NCBI RefSeq assembly: GCF_003028575.1
Contig: NZ_PYUD01000003.1
Location: forward strand, 434,001-498,000
Direction of reading: 5' to 3'
DNA from: Halomonas urumqiensis
Lineage (GTDB): Bacteria; Pseudomonadota; Gammaproteobacteria; Pseudomonadales; Halomonadaceae
DNA: 64,000 bases
The position numbers and the translations under genes were made by a program. How positions within the stretch are numbered: position 1 is the stretch's first letter; the number at the start of each line of letters is the position of its first letter. Of this stretch, positions 1 to 8,197 are shown one piece after another. The notes under the pieces are model-generated. The model had not been told where the DNA came from. It did no database searches and worked only from the letters and a program-made list of their open reading frames with translations.

Positions 1-809
1 ACGCCGGTCTCGAGCTGCTCTCGGGACAGGCGGGAATCGAAGCCGACTTGACCTTCGAGGGCCTGACGCTGCAAGGCGACCTGGTACTGCAAGCCTTCGA
101 CGCCGGATTGCGCCTTGCCGACCAACAATTGAACGGCGACCTGCGGCTCGACGCACAACTCCGCGATGGCGATATCAACGGCCAGCGGTTCGACGCCACC
201 GGTACTCGCCTGCGCCTCGATAACATCTCCCGCCAAGATGCCAGTGGCCAGCGCGACGCGGGGTGGTGGGCCAGGCTGGAGCTGGTGTCCGGCCAACTGA
301 CCTGGGCACAGCCGTTGGTGATCGATGCCAAGGTAGCGCTCGCCATGCGCGACAGCGGCCTGCTGGCACGCCTGTTTCTCGACAGTGCGCGTGAGAATGC
401 CTGGCTTGGCCGCTGGTTGACGGTACGCAACCTCGAAGGTACCGCCGGCCTGCATGTCCGGGAACGTGAGCTCGAGCTCAGCGATGCGCGTCTCGAGGGG
501 CATGACTTTACTCTGCTTGCCAGCCTGCTGATGCGCGATGAATCACTCAGCGGAGATCTCTATGCGCGGCTCGGCGCATTGGGTGTCGGTATCGCGCTGG
601 TGAATGGTGAAACGCGACTGCGCCTGCTGCAGCCGCGTCGCTGGTTCGAGCAGCGGGCCGGCCAACGCCAGAATGAAAGAAGCCAGAATGAACGAAGCCA
701 GAATGAACAAGGCCAAGCGGATCAACAGGCGCCTGACGAACCGATGATCGAAGTGACCGAGGAAACCTGGCAACAGGCGGTCGAGAAGGCATATCCGAGC
801 GTCCCCTGA
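1..809 (+). CDS. C-terminal part of an AsmA-like beta-rich protein (5' end outside window)
   Basis: The frame is open from base 3 to a TGA at 807-809, so the true start lies upstream. About 268 residues are visible. They consist of alternating short hydrophobic/polar strands (repeated L-x-G-D-L and L-x-L patterns), as in the beta-rich AsmA/TamB/DUF3971 envelope proteins; I cannot place it in a named family. A hydrophilic tail follows, with a five-residue repeat (QNERS-like, bases 667-711) and many Q, E and D residues. A 118-bp gap separates it from nhaD, which seems to have its own promoter. Family assignment is tentative; that it is coding is well supported by length and codon pattern. Confidence 0.5.
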   Translation, partial: AGLELLSGQAGIEADLTFEGLTLQGDLVLQAFDAGLRLADQQLNGDLRLDAQLRDGDINGQRFDATGTRLRLDNISRQDASGQRDAGWWARLELVSGQLTWAQPLVIDAKVALAMRDSGLLARLFLDSARENAWLGRWLTVRNLEGTAGLHVRERELELSDARLEGHDFTLLASLLMRDESLSGDLYARLGALGVGIALVNGETRLRLLQPRRWFEQRAGQRQNERSQNERSQNEQGQADQQAPDEPMIEVTEETWQQAVEKAYPSVP

Positions 810-851
810 CACTTGTACCAATGCACTAGTCGAACGACCGTTTCCAGCATG

Positions 852-878
852 TTGCGCTGCACTAGTCTGTGCTAAGAT
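852..878 (+). promoter_or_regulatory. Possible nhaD promoter with duplicated 10-bp motif
   Basis: TTGCGC (852-857) and an extended -10-like TGC-TAAGAT (-10 at 873-878) are 15 bp apart, which is short for sigma-70. The 10-mer TGCACTAGTC occurs at 822-831 and again at 858-867 inside the spacer, so a regulator site may overlap the promoter. Transcription would begin about 40 bases before the nhaD ATG. Confidence 0.35.
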
Positions 879-927
879 CGCGGCGATTTTTTCCCCTTCC
901 CTCCTCTATTCTCAGGACAATTCAGCC

Positions 928-2415
928 ATGCTGACAACCTGTGGTAACCAACAAAGGCCCCGGCGATTCGCCCGGCGGTCGAGCTCCCTCGTGTGCGCCG
1001 TTCTCGCCCTGCTGCTGTTCGCACCCGCCGCCCATGCTGCCACCGGCTCGCTGGACATGACCGGCACCCTCTCGGGCCTGCTGGCGCTGATCGTCTTCGT
1101 GCTCGCTTATGCACTGGTAATGGGCGAAGAAAAGCTGCACATGCGAAAGTCCAAGCCGGTGCTGGTGGCTGCCGGCATCATCTGGGCATTGATTGGCTGG
1201 TTCTATGTTCAGGCTGGCATGCCTGATGAGGCCGAACACGCCTTTCGGATCACGCTGCTCGAATTCACCGAGCTGATGCTGTTCCTGCTGGTGGCCATGA
1301 CCTATATCAACGCCATGGACGAACGCCGTGTGTTCGACGCACTGCGTTCGTGGATGGTGCGCAAGGGCTTCAGCTACCGCCAGCTGTTCTGGATCACCGG
1401 TGTACTGGCCTTCTGTATTTCACCGATCGCCGACAACCTGACCACCGCCCTGCTGATGTGCGCGGTGGTCACGAAGGTCGCGGAAGGCGACAAGCGCTTC
1501 ATCAACCTGTGCTGCGTCAATATCGTGGTGGCTGCCAACGCGGGGGGTGCCTTCAGCCCCTTCGGCGATATCACCACATTGATGGTATGGCAGGCGGGCC
1601 TGGTAGAGTTCAGTGAATTCTTCGAGCTGCTGGTGCCGTCGCTGGTCAACTTCCTGATCCCGGCCGTGGTGATGAGCTTCTTCATCCAGAACCGCAAGCC
1701 CGACAGCGTCGAGGAGGATGTCTGGCTGAAGCGCGGCGCACGGCGCATCATCTTCCTGTTCCTGCTGACCGTGGCGACCGCCGTGGCCTGCCACACTGTT
1801 CTGCACCTACCGCCAGTGCTCGGCATGATGACCGGTCTTGGCTATCTGCAGTTCTTCGGCTACTACCTGCGTCGCAGCCTGCCGCGCTCGCTGGAAAAGA
1901 AGCGTACCCGCTATTCCCGGCGCGGCGACGACAAGAAGCTGGCACAACTGGGTAGCGTGGTGCCCTTCGATGTCTTCAACCGTGTGGCACGCGCCGAGTG
2001 GGATACCCTGCTGTTCTTCTATGGGGTGGTGATGTGTGTCGGCGGCCTGGGGGTAATGGGCTATCTCGGCATGCTGTCCGAAGCGCTCTACACCGGCTGG
2101 GATGCCACCTGGGCCAATATCGCCCTGGGAGTGATCTCGGCGGTGGTGGACAACATCCCGGTGATGTTCGCCGTGCTGACCATGGAGCCCGACATGTCCC
2201 ATGGCCACTGGCTGCTGATCACCCTGACCGCCGGCGTGGGGGGCAGCCTGCTGTCGATTGGCTCGGCCGCGGGTGTGGCACTCATGGGCCAGGCACGCGG
2301 CAACTACACCTTCATGGGTCACCTGCGCTGGGCGCCGGTCATTGCCCTGGGCTATGCCGCCAGCATTGCCGTGCACCTGTGGTTGAACGCGGCCAGCTTC
2401 TCAGTTTACGGCTGA
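928..2415 (+). CDS. nhaD: NhaD-type Na+/H+ antiporter
   Basis: A 495-aa inner-membrane protein that exports Na+ (or Li+) in exchange for H+, as expected for a halophile. The N-terminus has a positively charged stretch and a hydrophobic segment ending in A-H-A, a signal-peptide-like start known in the NhaD family. About a dozen hydrophobic segments follow. Two conserved motifs are visible: S-P-I-A-D-N-L-T-T near residues 165-173 (Asp169) and N-A-G-G-A-F-S-P-F-G-D near 204-214 (Asp214). Length matches family members. It is a single gene closed by a strong terminator at 2491-2526. The start ATG at 928 follows a short leader; an alternative start inside the signal region cannot be ruled out. Confidence 0.95.
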   Translation: MLTTCGNQQRPRRFARRSSSLVCAVLALLLFAPAAHAATGSLDMTGTLSGLLALIVFVLAYALVMGEEKLHMRKSKPVLVAAGIIWALIGWFYVQAGMPDEAEHAFRITLLEFTELMLFLLVAMTYINAMDERRVFDALRSWMVRKGFSYRQLFWITGVLAFCISPIADNLTTALLMCAVVTKVAEGDKRFINLCCVNIVVAANAGGAFSPFGDITTLMVWQAGLVEFSEFFELLVPSLVNFLIPAVVMSFFIQNRKPDSVEEDVWLKRGARRIIFLFLLTVATAVACHTVLHLPPVLGMMTGLGYLQFFGYYLRRSLPRSLEKKRTRYSRRGDDKKLAQLGSVVPFDVFNRVARAEWDTLLFFYGVVMCVGGLGVMGYLGMLSEALYTGWDATWANIALGVISAVVDNIPVMFAVLTMEPDMSHGHWLLITLTAGVGGSLLSIGSAAGVALMGQARGNYTFMGHLRWAPVIALGYAASIAVHLWLNAASFSVYG

Positions 2416-2490
2416 TCTCAAGCCTGTTTAGGGCTGATCCATGGCCGCAGATTCCAGGCTGGAGGGTTGATCTCCCGGCCTGGATCACCT

Positions 2491-2526
2491 CATGGCCCGG
2501 TGGCGAATGACACCGGGCCATGCTTT
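2491..2526 (+). terminator. Rho-independent terminator of nhaD
   Basis: A 12-bp perfect stem (2491-2502 with 2511-2522) has an 8-nt loop and is followed by CTTTT. A weaker GC-rich hairpin lies just before it, near 2453-2483. Confidence 0.85.
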
Positions 2527-2870
2527 TGGATGGCATGTTACGAGTATTGTCGCGGCTTGCCGTTGACGAACAGTGCTTTACATTGTTTTCCATTGATGTA
2601 GCGTATCCCAAGATGATGGCCAGATCGGTAGCGTAGCGAATCGCTTGCCACGAGATTCGACAAGCTCACCTAACAATTGGCCACACGACGTTCGCCGGGA
2701 GATAACGTTATCGGCATGCCTGGAACGCATGAGGAGCAAGGCTCCTTGCCACTCGCATGCAAGACGTGTTGCATCACAGGGAACTCTCGAACCATGCAGC
2801 TCTGTTTGTCGTTCCGCCCTGGAGGGGTGGCAATAGACGTCTCTGTATCCCGCCATGAGGTCGCCGCCCA
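2527..2870. other. Gene-free stretch between nhaD terminator and the sensory module
   Basis: About 340 bases with no convincing reading frame: short open frames here lack a ribosome site and a protein-like composition. A small hairpin (GGAGC-AAG-GCTCC) lies near 2731-2743. No clear sigma-70 promoter was found, though the transcript start for the gene at 2871 should be here. Confidence 0.5.
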
Positions 2871-3305
2871 GTGGCGCGGCTGATCACGGCAATCGTGTTG
2901 GCCTTGATGGTCATCGCGGGGCCGGCGATGGCCAGTGATGACGAGTCAACCGTGGTACTGGTTGCCCATGTCGACGTCGAAACACAGCGACTGACTCGTG
3001 ACACCACCCGCGCCCTTTTCGCCATGCGCCAGCGCTCCTGGCCGGATGGCATGGCGGTTCGCGTCTTCGTGCTGGACAACAACCATCCCGTGCATGCCCG
3101 GTTCGCCAAGGAACGCCTGGGCGTCTACCCCCATCAACTCCAGCTCGCCTGGGATCGCATGGTGTTTTCCGGCACCGGACAAGCCCCCATGCGGGCCTTC
3201 ACACAACCCGACATGCTCGAGCGTCTGGCCACTACACCCGGTGCGCTGGGATACCTTGAAAGGGAGTACCTGGATGACCGTGTCCAAGTCATCGCGATCG
3301 AGTGA
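2871..3305 (+). CDS. Small periplasmic PstS-like substrate-binding domain protein
   Basis: A 144-aa protein starting at GTG 2871, with GAGG about 11 bases upstream. It has an N-terminal signal peptide (hydrophobic core, cleavage near A-M-A-S). The mature part resembles only one lobe of phosphate-binding PstS: a segment like L-F-x-M-R-x-x-x-W-P-D-G, an R-F sequence, and a C-terminal T-P-G-A-L-G-Y-L, the pattern found in PBP-like-domain proteins of this size. Full PstS proteins are over twice as long, so it is unlikely to serve an ABC importer, and no ABC genes are near. It overlaps the barrel gene by 32 bases and likely forms one operon with the following barrel, GGDEF-EAL and acyltransferase genes. 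Ligand unknown. Confidence 0.75.
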   Translation: MARLITAIVLALMVIAGPAMASDDESTVVLVAHVDVETQRLTRDTTRALFAMRQRSWPDGMAVRVFVLDNNHPVHARFAKERLGVYPHQLQLAWDRMVFSGTGQAPMRAFTQPDMLERLATTPGALGYLEREYLDDRVQVIAIE

Positions 3306-4500
3306 GCGTTGCCATCGCTGCGGCATGCTGGCGGGCAGTCTGCTGCTTGCACTGACGGCCGGGCCATTACACGCCGATAGCGACATGCTCGACACCCTGC
3401 AGTTGCATGGTTTCCTGAGCCAGGCACTGGTGATCACCGATCACAACGACTTCTTCGGCCCCAGCAGCCAGGAGGACGGCAGCCTCGAGTACACCGAGAT
3501 CGGCGCCAACGCCTCGCTGCGCCCACATGAGGACGTGCTGATCGCCGCCCAGGTATTGAGCCGTCGCGCCGGTGCGGATGGCAAGATCAGCCGACCCAAG
3601 CTGGACTATGGGGTCATCGATTATCAGATGGTCTCCAACCAGCAGAGTACGCTTGGTATTCAACTTGGCCGTTTCAAGAACCCCTTCGGCTTCTACAACC
3701 AGACCAGGGACGTGGCGTTCACACGCCCCAGCATCCTGTTGCCCCAATCGATCTATTTCGACAGGACACGTTCGCTTGGCATGTCGGCGGACGGCGCGCT
3801 GATTTACACCGAACACCGCATGCCCTCGGGTACCTTGCGCCTCCAGGCCGGCACCGGCGATACCCAGGCCGGGGACGACTTGCGCAGTACGCTGCGCTTC
3901 GAGGACACGCCTGGTGACCTGGAGCCACGGCCTTCGGCCATCGCTCAATTGCGCTACGAGCACGATGGCGGTCGCATCGTGGCCGCGCTCAGTGCGGCAG
4001 ATGTCAACGCGCGGTTCGCCTCCGAGGTTCCGGCGCTGGGTACCGGCGACTTTTCCTTCCAACCCTGGATAGTGTCACTTCAATACAATGCCGAGCTGTG
4101 GAGCCTGACCGGCGAATTCGCCCTTCGCAACTCGAGCCTGCAGGGCTTCAACGACCCGCGTGTCAATTTCGACCAGACAGGGGAAAGCTGGTACGTCCAA
4201 TACACGCGTCGCTTCCTCGATGACTGGCAGTGGCTGGTCCGCTACGACAGCCTGGTCAGCAACCGCGATGACCCTTCCGGCAGCCGGTACGCGGCTAGCG
4301 GCGCAGGCCCCGCGCATAGCCAATACGCCAATGACTTCACCCTCGGCCTGCAGTGGAACGCCACTTCTCGAGTGCTGCTGGCCGCCGAGTACCACCGCGT
4401 GGACGGAACGGGATGGCTACCGACCCAGGACAACCCCGACCCCGATGAGACACGCCGCCGCTGGGACATGCTGTTGTTCCAATTCTCGCTGCGCTTCTGA
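3274..4500 (+). CDS. Outer-membrane beta-barrel (porin-like) protein
   Basis: A 408-aa protein. Start chosen at ATG 3274, preceded by AGGGAG at good spacing and followed by a basic-hydrophobic signal peptide ending in L-H-A. The mature protein is built of alternating amphipathic strands rich in aromatics and ends in Phe (…F-S-L-R-F), the usual outer-membrane insertion signal. Motifs such as L-G-R-F-K-N-P-F-G-F-Y-N resemble phosphate-selective or OprP-like porins. It overlaps the PstS-like gene by 32 bases, suggesting translational coupling. A periplasmic PstS-like protein plus an OM barrel ahead of a GGDEF-EAL protein suggests the two feed a signal or ligand to the sensor; this is inference. 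Confidence 0.75.
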   Translation: MTVSKSSRSSERCHRCGMLAGSLLLALTAGPLHADSDMLDTLQLHGFLSQALVITDHNDFFGPSSQEDGSLEYTEIGANASLRPHEDVLIAAQVLSRRAGADGKISRPKLDYGVIDYQMVSNQQSTLGIQLGRFKNPFGFYNQTRDVAFTRPSILLPQSIYFDRTRSLGMSADGALIYTEHRMPSGTLRLQAGTGDTQAGDDLRSTLRFEDTPGDLEPRPSAIAQLRYEHDGGRIVAALSAADVNARFASEVPALGTGDFSFQPWIVSLQYNAELWSLTGEFALRNSSLQGFNDPRVNFDQTGESWYVQYTRRFLDDWQWLVRYDSLVSNRDDPSGSRYAASGAGPAHSQYANDFTLGLQWNATSRVLLAAEYHRVDGTGWLPTQDNPDPDETRRRWDMLLFQFSLRF

Positions 4501-4533
4501 TTGCATGTCGTCCACCGGGCAGGAACCCTCGCA

Positions 4534-7368
4534 ATGACCTCACCCACCGGCAGCCGCCCCAATCCCCGCCTGAGCCTGACCTGGCGGGTGATTGCCTTGA
4601 GCAGCCTGTTGCTGCTGGGGCTGGTGTTGCTGTTCTCGTGGCTGGGCCATGCCAACCTGACCCGCCAGTTCGAAGAGATTCGCCTGCAGCATCTCGAGCG
4701 CCAGGCGGGCGAGATTCACCTGGCACTCGAGCGTTCGGAAGAGAGCCTGCGCCAGCTTGCCTCCATGGTGGCGTCGGCACAGCGTCTGGGGCCTTCACTC
4801 GAAGCCGCCCAATCCAGCGGGATCGATGAGGCCATCGCTCCCCAATGGCCAACCCTGCAACTGGAGGCCGGTATCGACGAAATACTGGTCTTCGATGCCG
4901 CGGGACGCCAACGAGCCGAGTGGGGCGAGGGGCAGGAGGCGAGCGAAAGATCGGCGCTTGCCTGGGTTCGCCAGGTCATGGCAGCGGAGATGCCACTGAC
5001 GACCCTGCGCTGTTACGCCGATTGCCGGCAATATGCGGTGGTGCCGGTGCTGGTGGAGGGACGCAGCGTCGGCACCGTGATCCTGTCACGCTCGCTTGCT
5101 GACGTAACCCGCCAGGTTCACCAGGTCTCAGGGAGCGACGTGGCGCTGCTGGTGGTCGGTGCGGCGAATTCCCAGCCACCCTCCGACGAGCGTCGGATCG
5201 AGGAGTGGAATGGACATCTCGTGGCCTTGACTCGCCAGGACAGCCACTTGCCGCTGCTCGATGAAGCCGCTTCACAGGCGAGCCTTGACGAGCTGATCGC
5301 TGCCCCCCTGCGCTTCCAGGCGGGTGGCCGGGATATCGAACTCAGCACGATACGCATGGATCGCGACAGTGATCGGCGCAGTACCGGCTATTTCCTTCTG
5401 AGCTCCGACATCAGCGCCCAGATAAGTGCCATTCGCGATAACACCCGCACGCTTATCCTGGTCGGCCTTGGCGGATGGCTTGCCGCGGAGCTGCTGTTGC
5501 TGGCCATCCTGCTCAGCCCCATGGCTCGGCTTCGCCGAATCTCCTCGGTGCTGCCGGCGCTGGCTCGCGGTGGCTTTGCCCAGGCGCGCACCGCGATTCC
5601 TCATCGAACGTACCGCCTGCCGGACGAGATCGACATCCTCGAGGACTCGACGCTGGAACTGGCCCGGCAGCTCGAGACGCTGGAGAGTGAAGTCACCGCC
5701 CGTGGCGAGCAACTTGGCGAGCGCGTCGAGGAACTGGCCAGAGAACGGGATTTCATCAGCAGTCTGCTGGACACCGCGCGGGTGTTCATCGTCACCCAGG
5801 ATGCCAATGGCCGCATCACGCTGGTCAATGACTACGCCCTTGCGATGATGGCCACTCGCGAAGACATACTGCTGGAGCGCCTGTTCGAGGATGTCTTCGC
5901 TCCCACGGCAAGCGAACCATCCACCGAGTTCCTTCGCCAGGACGAACGGCCATTGCGCATTCCCGATGGCCAGGTGCGCACGATTGCCTGGTATCACGCC
6001 CCGCTGCCAGCAGGCTCCAGCGGCGACGCCGGCCGCATTTCGGTGGGCCTGGATATCACCGACCGCAAGGCAGCCGAATCCCGTCTTACCTGGCTTGCCG
6101 AGCGTGACCCGCTGACCGAGCTCTACAACCGCCGCTATTTCCAGGAAGCCTTGCAAACCACCCTTGCGCGCGGCGGCAAGGGTGCCGTGCTGATGATGGA
6201 TCTCGATCAGTTCAAGGATGTCAACGAGCTCAGCGGCCACCAGGCCGGTGATCAGTTGCTGCGCCGGGTGGCCCGCGTGCTGAACGAGGAGCTGGGCCAT
6301 CGTGGTGTGATTGCCCGCCTCGGGGGTGACGAGTTCGCGTTGCTGCTCGAAGGCGCCGACGGCGAACAGGCCAGCCGCGTCGCCAAGCAGGTCAATCATG
6401 TGCTGGGCGCACTTGACTTCAATATCGGCGAGCGACGCCACCGGGTCGATGCCAGTACCGGTATCGCGCTGTTCCCCGCCCATGGCAGCAGCGCCACCGA
6501 CCTGATGGCCAGCGCCGACATGGCGATGTACAAGGCCAAGGCATCGAGTGCCCAGCGCTGGCATCTGCTGGCCACGGTGGCAAGCGCCAAGGATGAATTG
6601 CAGGCACGCGTCTACTGGGTGGAACGGGTGCACCGCGCCCTGGAGGAAGATGCCTTCGAGCTGATGGTGCAACCGATCATGCGCCTGGAGGATCGCGACG
6701 TGCGCCATTTTGAGGTGCTGCTGAGGATGCGCGACGAAGACGGCAGCATGGTGCTGCCTGGGCACTTCATTCCAGTGGCCGAGCGCAGCGGACAGATCGT
6801 CGCCGTGGATCGCTGGGTGCTGCACCATACCCTCAAGGTGCTGAGCAAGGTCCAACAGCGCGGGATCAGCCTGGCGGTCAACCTGTCGGGGCAGTCGCTG
6901 CATGACGAGGGGCTCAAGCAATACCTGGCCGATGAACTCGCCGCCAGTGGCGCCGACCCCAATTACCTGATCCTCGAGGTCACCGAGACCGCTGCGGTCA
7001 CCGACTTCTCCACGGCACGCGGTGTGTTGCAGGCGATGCGCGACCTGGGTTGCCGCACCGCACTCGACGACTTCGGGGTCGGCTTCAGCAGCTTCCACTA
7101 TCTCGGCCAGCTACCGGTGGATTACATCAAGATCGACGGTAGCTTCATCCGCAGTCTGCCCATCAGTGCCGACAGCCGCGTCATCGTGCGCGCCATTGCC
7201 GATATCGCCGCTGGATTCGGTAAACAGGCCATTGCCGAATTCGTTGAACAAGAAGCCTTGCTTCCCATCCTTCAGTCCTATGGCATTGCCTACGGGCAGG
7301 GCTTTCATCTGGGCAGACCCAAACCTGTATCCGATGTCCTGGGCATCGACTTGACAAGGAATTCTTGA
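4534..7368 (+). CDS. Membrane sensor with PAS, GGDEF and EAL domains (c-di-GMP turnover)
   Basis: A 944-aa protein. ATG 4534 is preferred (AGGAAC upstream) over the in-frame TTG at 4501. Layout: TM1 about residues 14-35, periplasmic sensor about 36-303, TM2 about 304-326, HAMP/coiled linker to about 400, PAS about 405-520, GGDEF about 525-680, EAL about 695-935. The cyclase motif is intact (GGDEF at 597-601). The phosphodiesterase domain reads E-V-L rather than E-A-L (Glu727) but keeps N-L-S, E-V-T-E-T, D-D-F-G, K-I-D and A-E-F-V-E, so both activities may be present. The large periplasmic part fits sensing via the two upstream envelope proteins. It is followed by the acyltransferase with no gap. 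Confidence 0.92.
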   Translation: MTSPTGSRPNPRLSLTWRVIALSSLLLLGLVLLFSWLGHANLTRQFEEIRLQHLERQAGEIHLALERSEESLRQLASMVASAQRLGPSLEAAQSSGIDEAIAPQWPTLQLEAGIDEILVFDAAGRQRAEWGEGQEASERSALAWVRQVMAAEMPLTTLRCYADCRQYAVVPVLVEGRSVGTVILSRSLADVTRQVHQVSGSDVALLVVGAANSQPPSDERRIEEWNGHLVALTRQDSHLPLLDEAASQASLDELIAAPLRFQAGGRDIELSTIRMDRDSDRRSTGYFLLSSDISAQISAIRDNTRTLILVGLGGWLAAELLLLAILLSPMARLRRISSVLPALARGGFAQARTAIPHRTYRLPDEIDILEDSTLELARQLETLESEVTARGEQLGERVEELARERDFISSLLDTARVFIVTQDANGRITLVNDYALAMMATREDILLERLFEDVFAPTASEPSTEFLRQDERPLRIPDGQVRTIAWYHAPLPAGSSGDAGRISVGLDITDRKAAESRLTWLAERDPLTELYNRRYFQEALQTTLARGGKGAVLMMDLDQFKDVNELSGHQAGDQLLRRVARVLNEELGHRGVIARLGGDEFALLLEGADGEQASRVAKQVNHVLGALDFNIGERRHRVDASTGIALFPAHGSSATDLMASADMAMYKAKASSAQRWHLLATVASAKDELQARVYWVERVHRALEEDAFELMVQPIMRLEDRDVRHFEVLLRMRDEDGSMVLPGHFIPVAERSGQIVAVDRWVLHHTLKVLSKVQQRGISLAVNLSGQSLHDEGLKQYLADELAASGADPNYLILEVTETAAVTDFSTARGVLQAMRDLGCRTALDDFGVGFSSFHYLGQLPVDYIKIDGSFIRSLPISADSRVIVRAIADIAAGFGKQAIAEFVEQEALLPILQSYGIAYGQGFHLGRPKPVSDVLGIDLTRNS

Positions 7369-8190
7369 ATGACGATTCGTTCATCGTCAGCGAGTGGCAA
7401 CACCTCCCTCGACGCCGTAGTCAATGACTTCAAGAGCGAGTTCAGGCTTTCGATTCCCGCCAACGCCAGGGAGAGAGAAAGGGCCTTTCGCTTGCGCCAT
7501 GACGTCTACTGCGAGGAACTCAAGTACGAGCCGCCGACAGATGCAAAGCGCCGCCTCGAGTACGACGAGTTCGACAGCCACGCCATTCATTGCATCATCG
7601 AACACCTTCCCAGCGCCCAGGTCGCCGGTTGCATGCGAGTGGTGTTGAAAGGCCAGCTGCAAGGCCAGAATTCTGAGCCACATCTCTCGCTGCTGCCCCT
7701 TCAGGCCTATGCCAGACAGCGTTTCACCCACCCCTCGCTAAGGCCGGAGCACTTTCCCCGGCACAGTGTCTGCGAGGTGTCACGGCTCGCGGTGAGCCAT
7801 GTGTTTCGCAAGCATCGCAGCAACGTGGCCGGCATCAAGGAGGAGGATGTCTCGGTAGCGAAGGGAAGACCCCGACACAACCCCATTCCCGTGGGATTGA
7901 GCCTGTTTTTTGCCGCAACCGCAGTGGTGGGCATGGCGCAACGCCAGCACGTGTTCGCGATGATGGAGCCACGCTTTGCACGGCTATTGAAGATGTCAGG
8001 GTTGGCGTTCGAGCGGATCGGCGAACTGATCGATTACCATGGGCCGCGCGCGCCCTTCTACATCGACCAGCACCAGGCCGAACGATACCTGCCTGAACGG
8101 CTCGTGCCCCTTTATGAACACATCCAGCAACAGCTGCGGCCGCAACTGACATCAGCGATGCCCCACGCAATGGACACCGCCACGCTATGA
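7369..8190 (+). CDS. PEP-CTERM/exosortase-associated type acyltransferase (N-acyl amino acid synthase, GNAT/LuxI-like)
   Basis: A 273-aa protein whose ATG directly follows the TGA of the GGDEF-EAL gene, with AAGGA just upstream. It matches the family often annotated PEP-CTERM/exosortase system-associated acyltransferase: an early R-x-R-A-F-R-L-R-H-D-V-Y-C-E-E-L segment like that of autoinducer synthases, then C-M-R-V-V-L and C-E-V-S-R-L-A-V. These enzymes are related to acyl-homoserine-lactone synthases; some make N-acyl amino acids from acyl-ACP or acyl-CoA. No exosortase, PEP-CTERM protein or polysaccharide cluster is in the window, so it looks like an orphan attached to a c-di-GMP sensor operon. 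Product unknown. Confidence 0.8.
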   Translation: MTIRSSSASGNTSLDAVVNDFKSEFRLSIPANARERERAFRLRHDVYCEELKYEPPTDAKRRLEYDEFDSHAIHCIIEHLPSAQVAGCMRVVLKGQLQGQNSEPHLSLLPLQAYARQRFTHPSLRPEHFPRHSVCEVSRLAVSHVFRKHRSNVAGIKEEDVSVAKGRPRHNPIPVGLSLFFAATAVVGMAQRQHVFAMMEPRFARLLKMSGLAFERIGELIDYHGPRAPFYIDQHQAERYLPERLVPLYEHIQQQLRPQLTSAMPHAMDTATL

Positions 8191-8197
8191 CGCGGCG

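Noticed and set aside
2677..2883. 68-codon open frame before the PstS-like gene
   Set aside because: No ribosome site, irregular composition, overlaps the real start region.
2871..3305. A true PstS of a phosphate ABC transporter
   Set aside because: Less than half the length of PstS, and no pstC, pstA, pstB or phoU nearby.
5272..7098. 608-codon open frame on the minus strand opposite the GGDEF-EAL gene
   Set aside because: Antisense shadow of a high-GC gene; no ribosome site or recognisable domain, while the plus strand encodes intact motifs.
7369..8190. An acyl-homoserine-lactone synthase (LuxI) with quorum-sensing partner
   Set aside because: The sequence fits the PEP-CTERM-associated family better and no LuxR-type regulator is adjacent.
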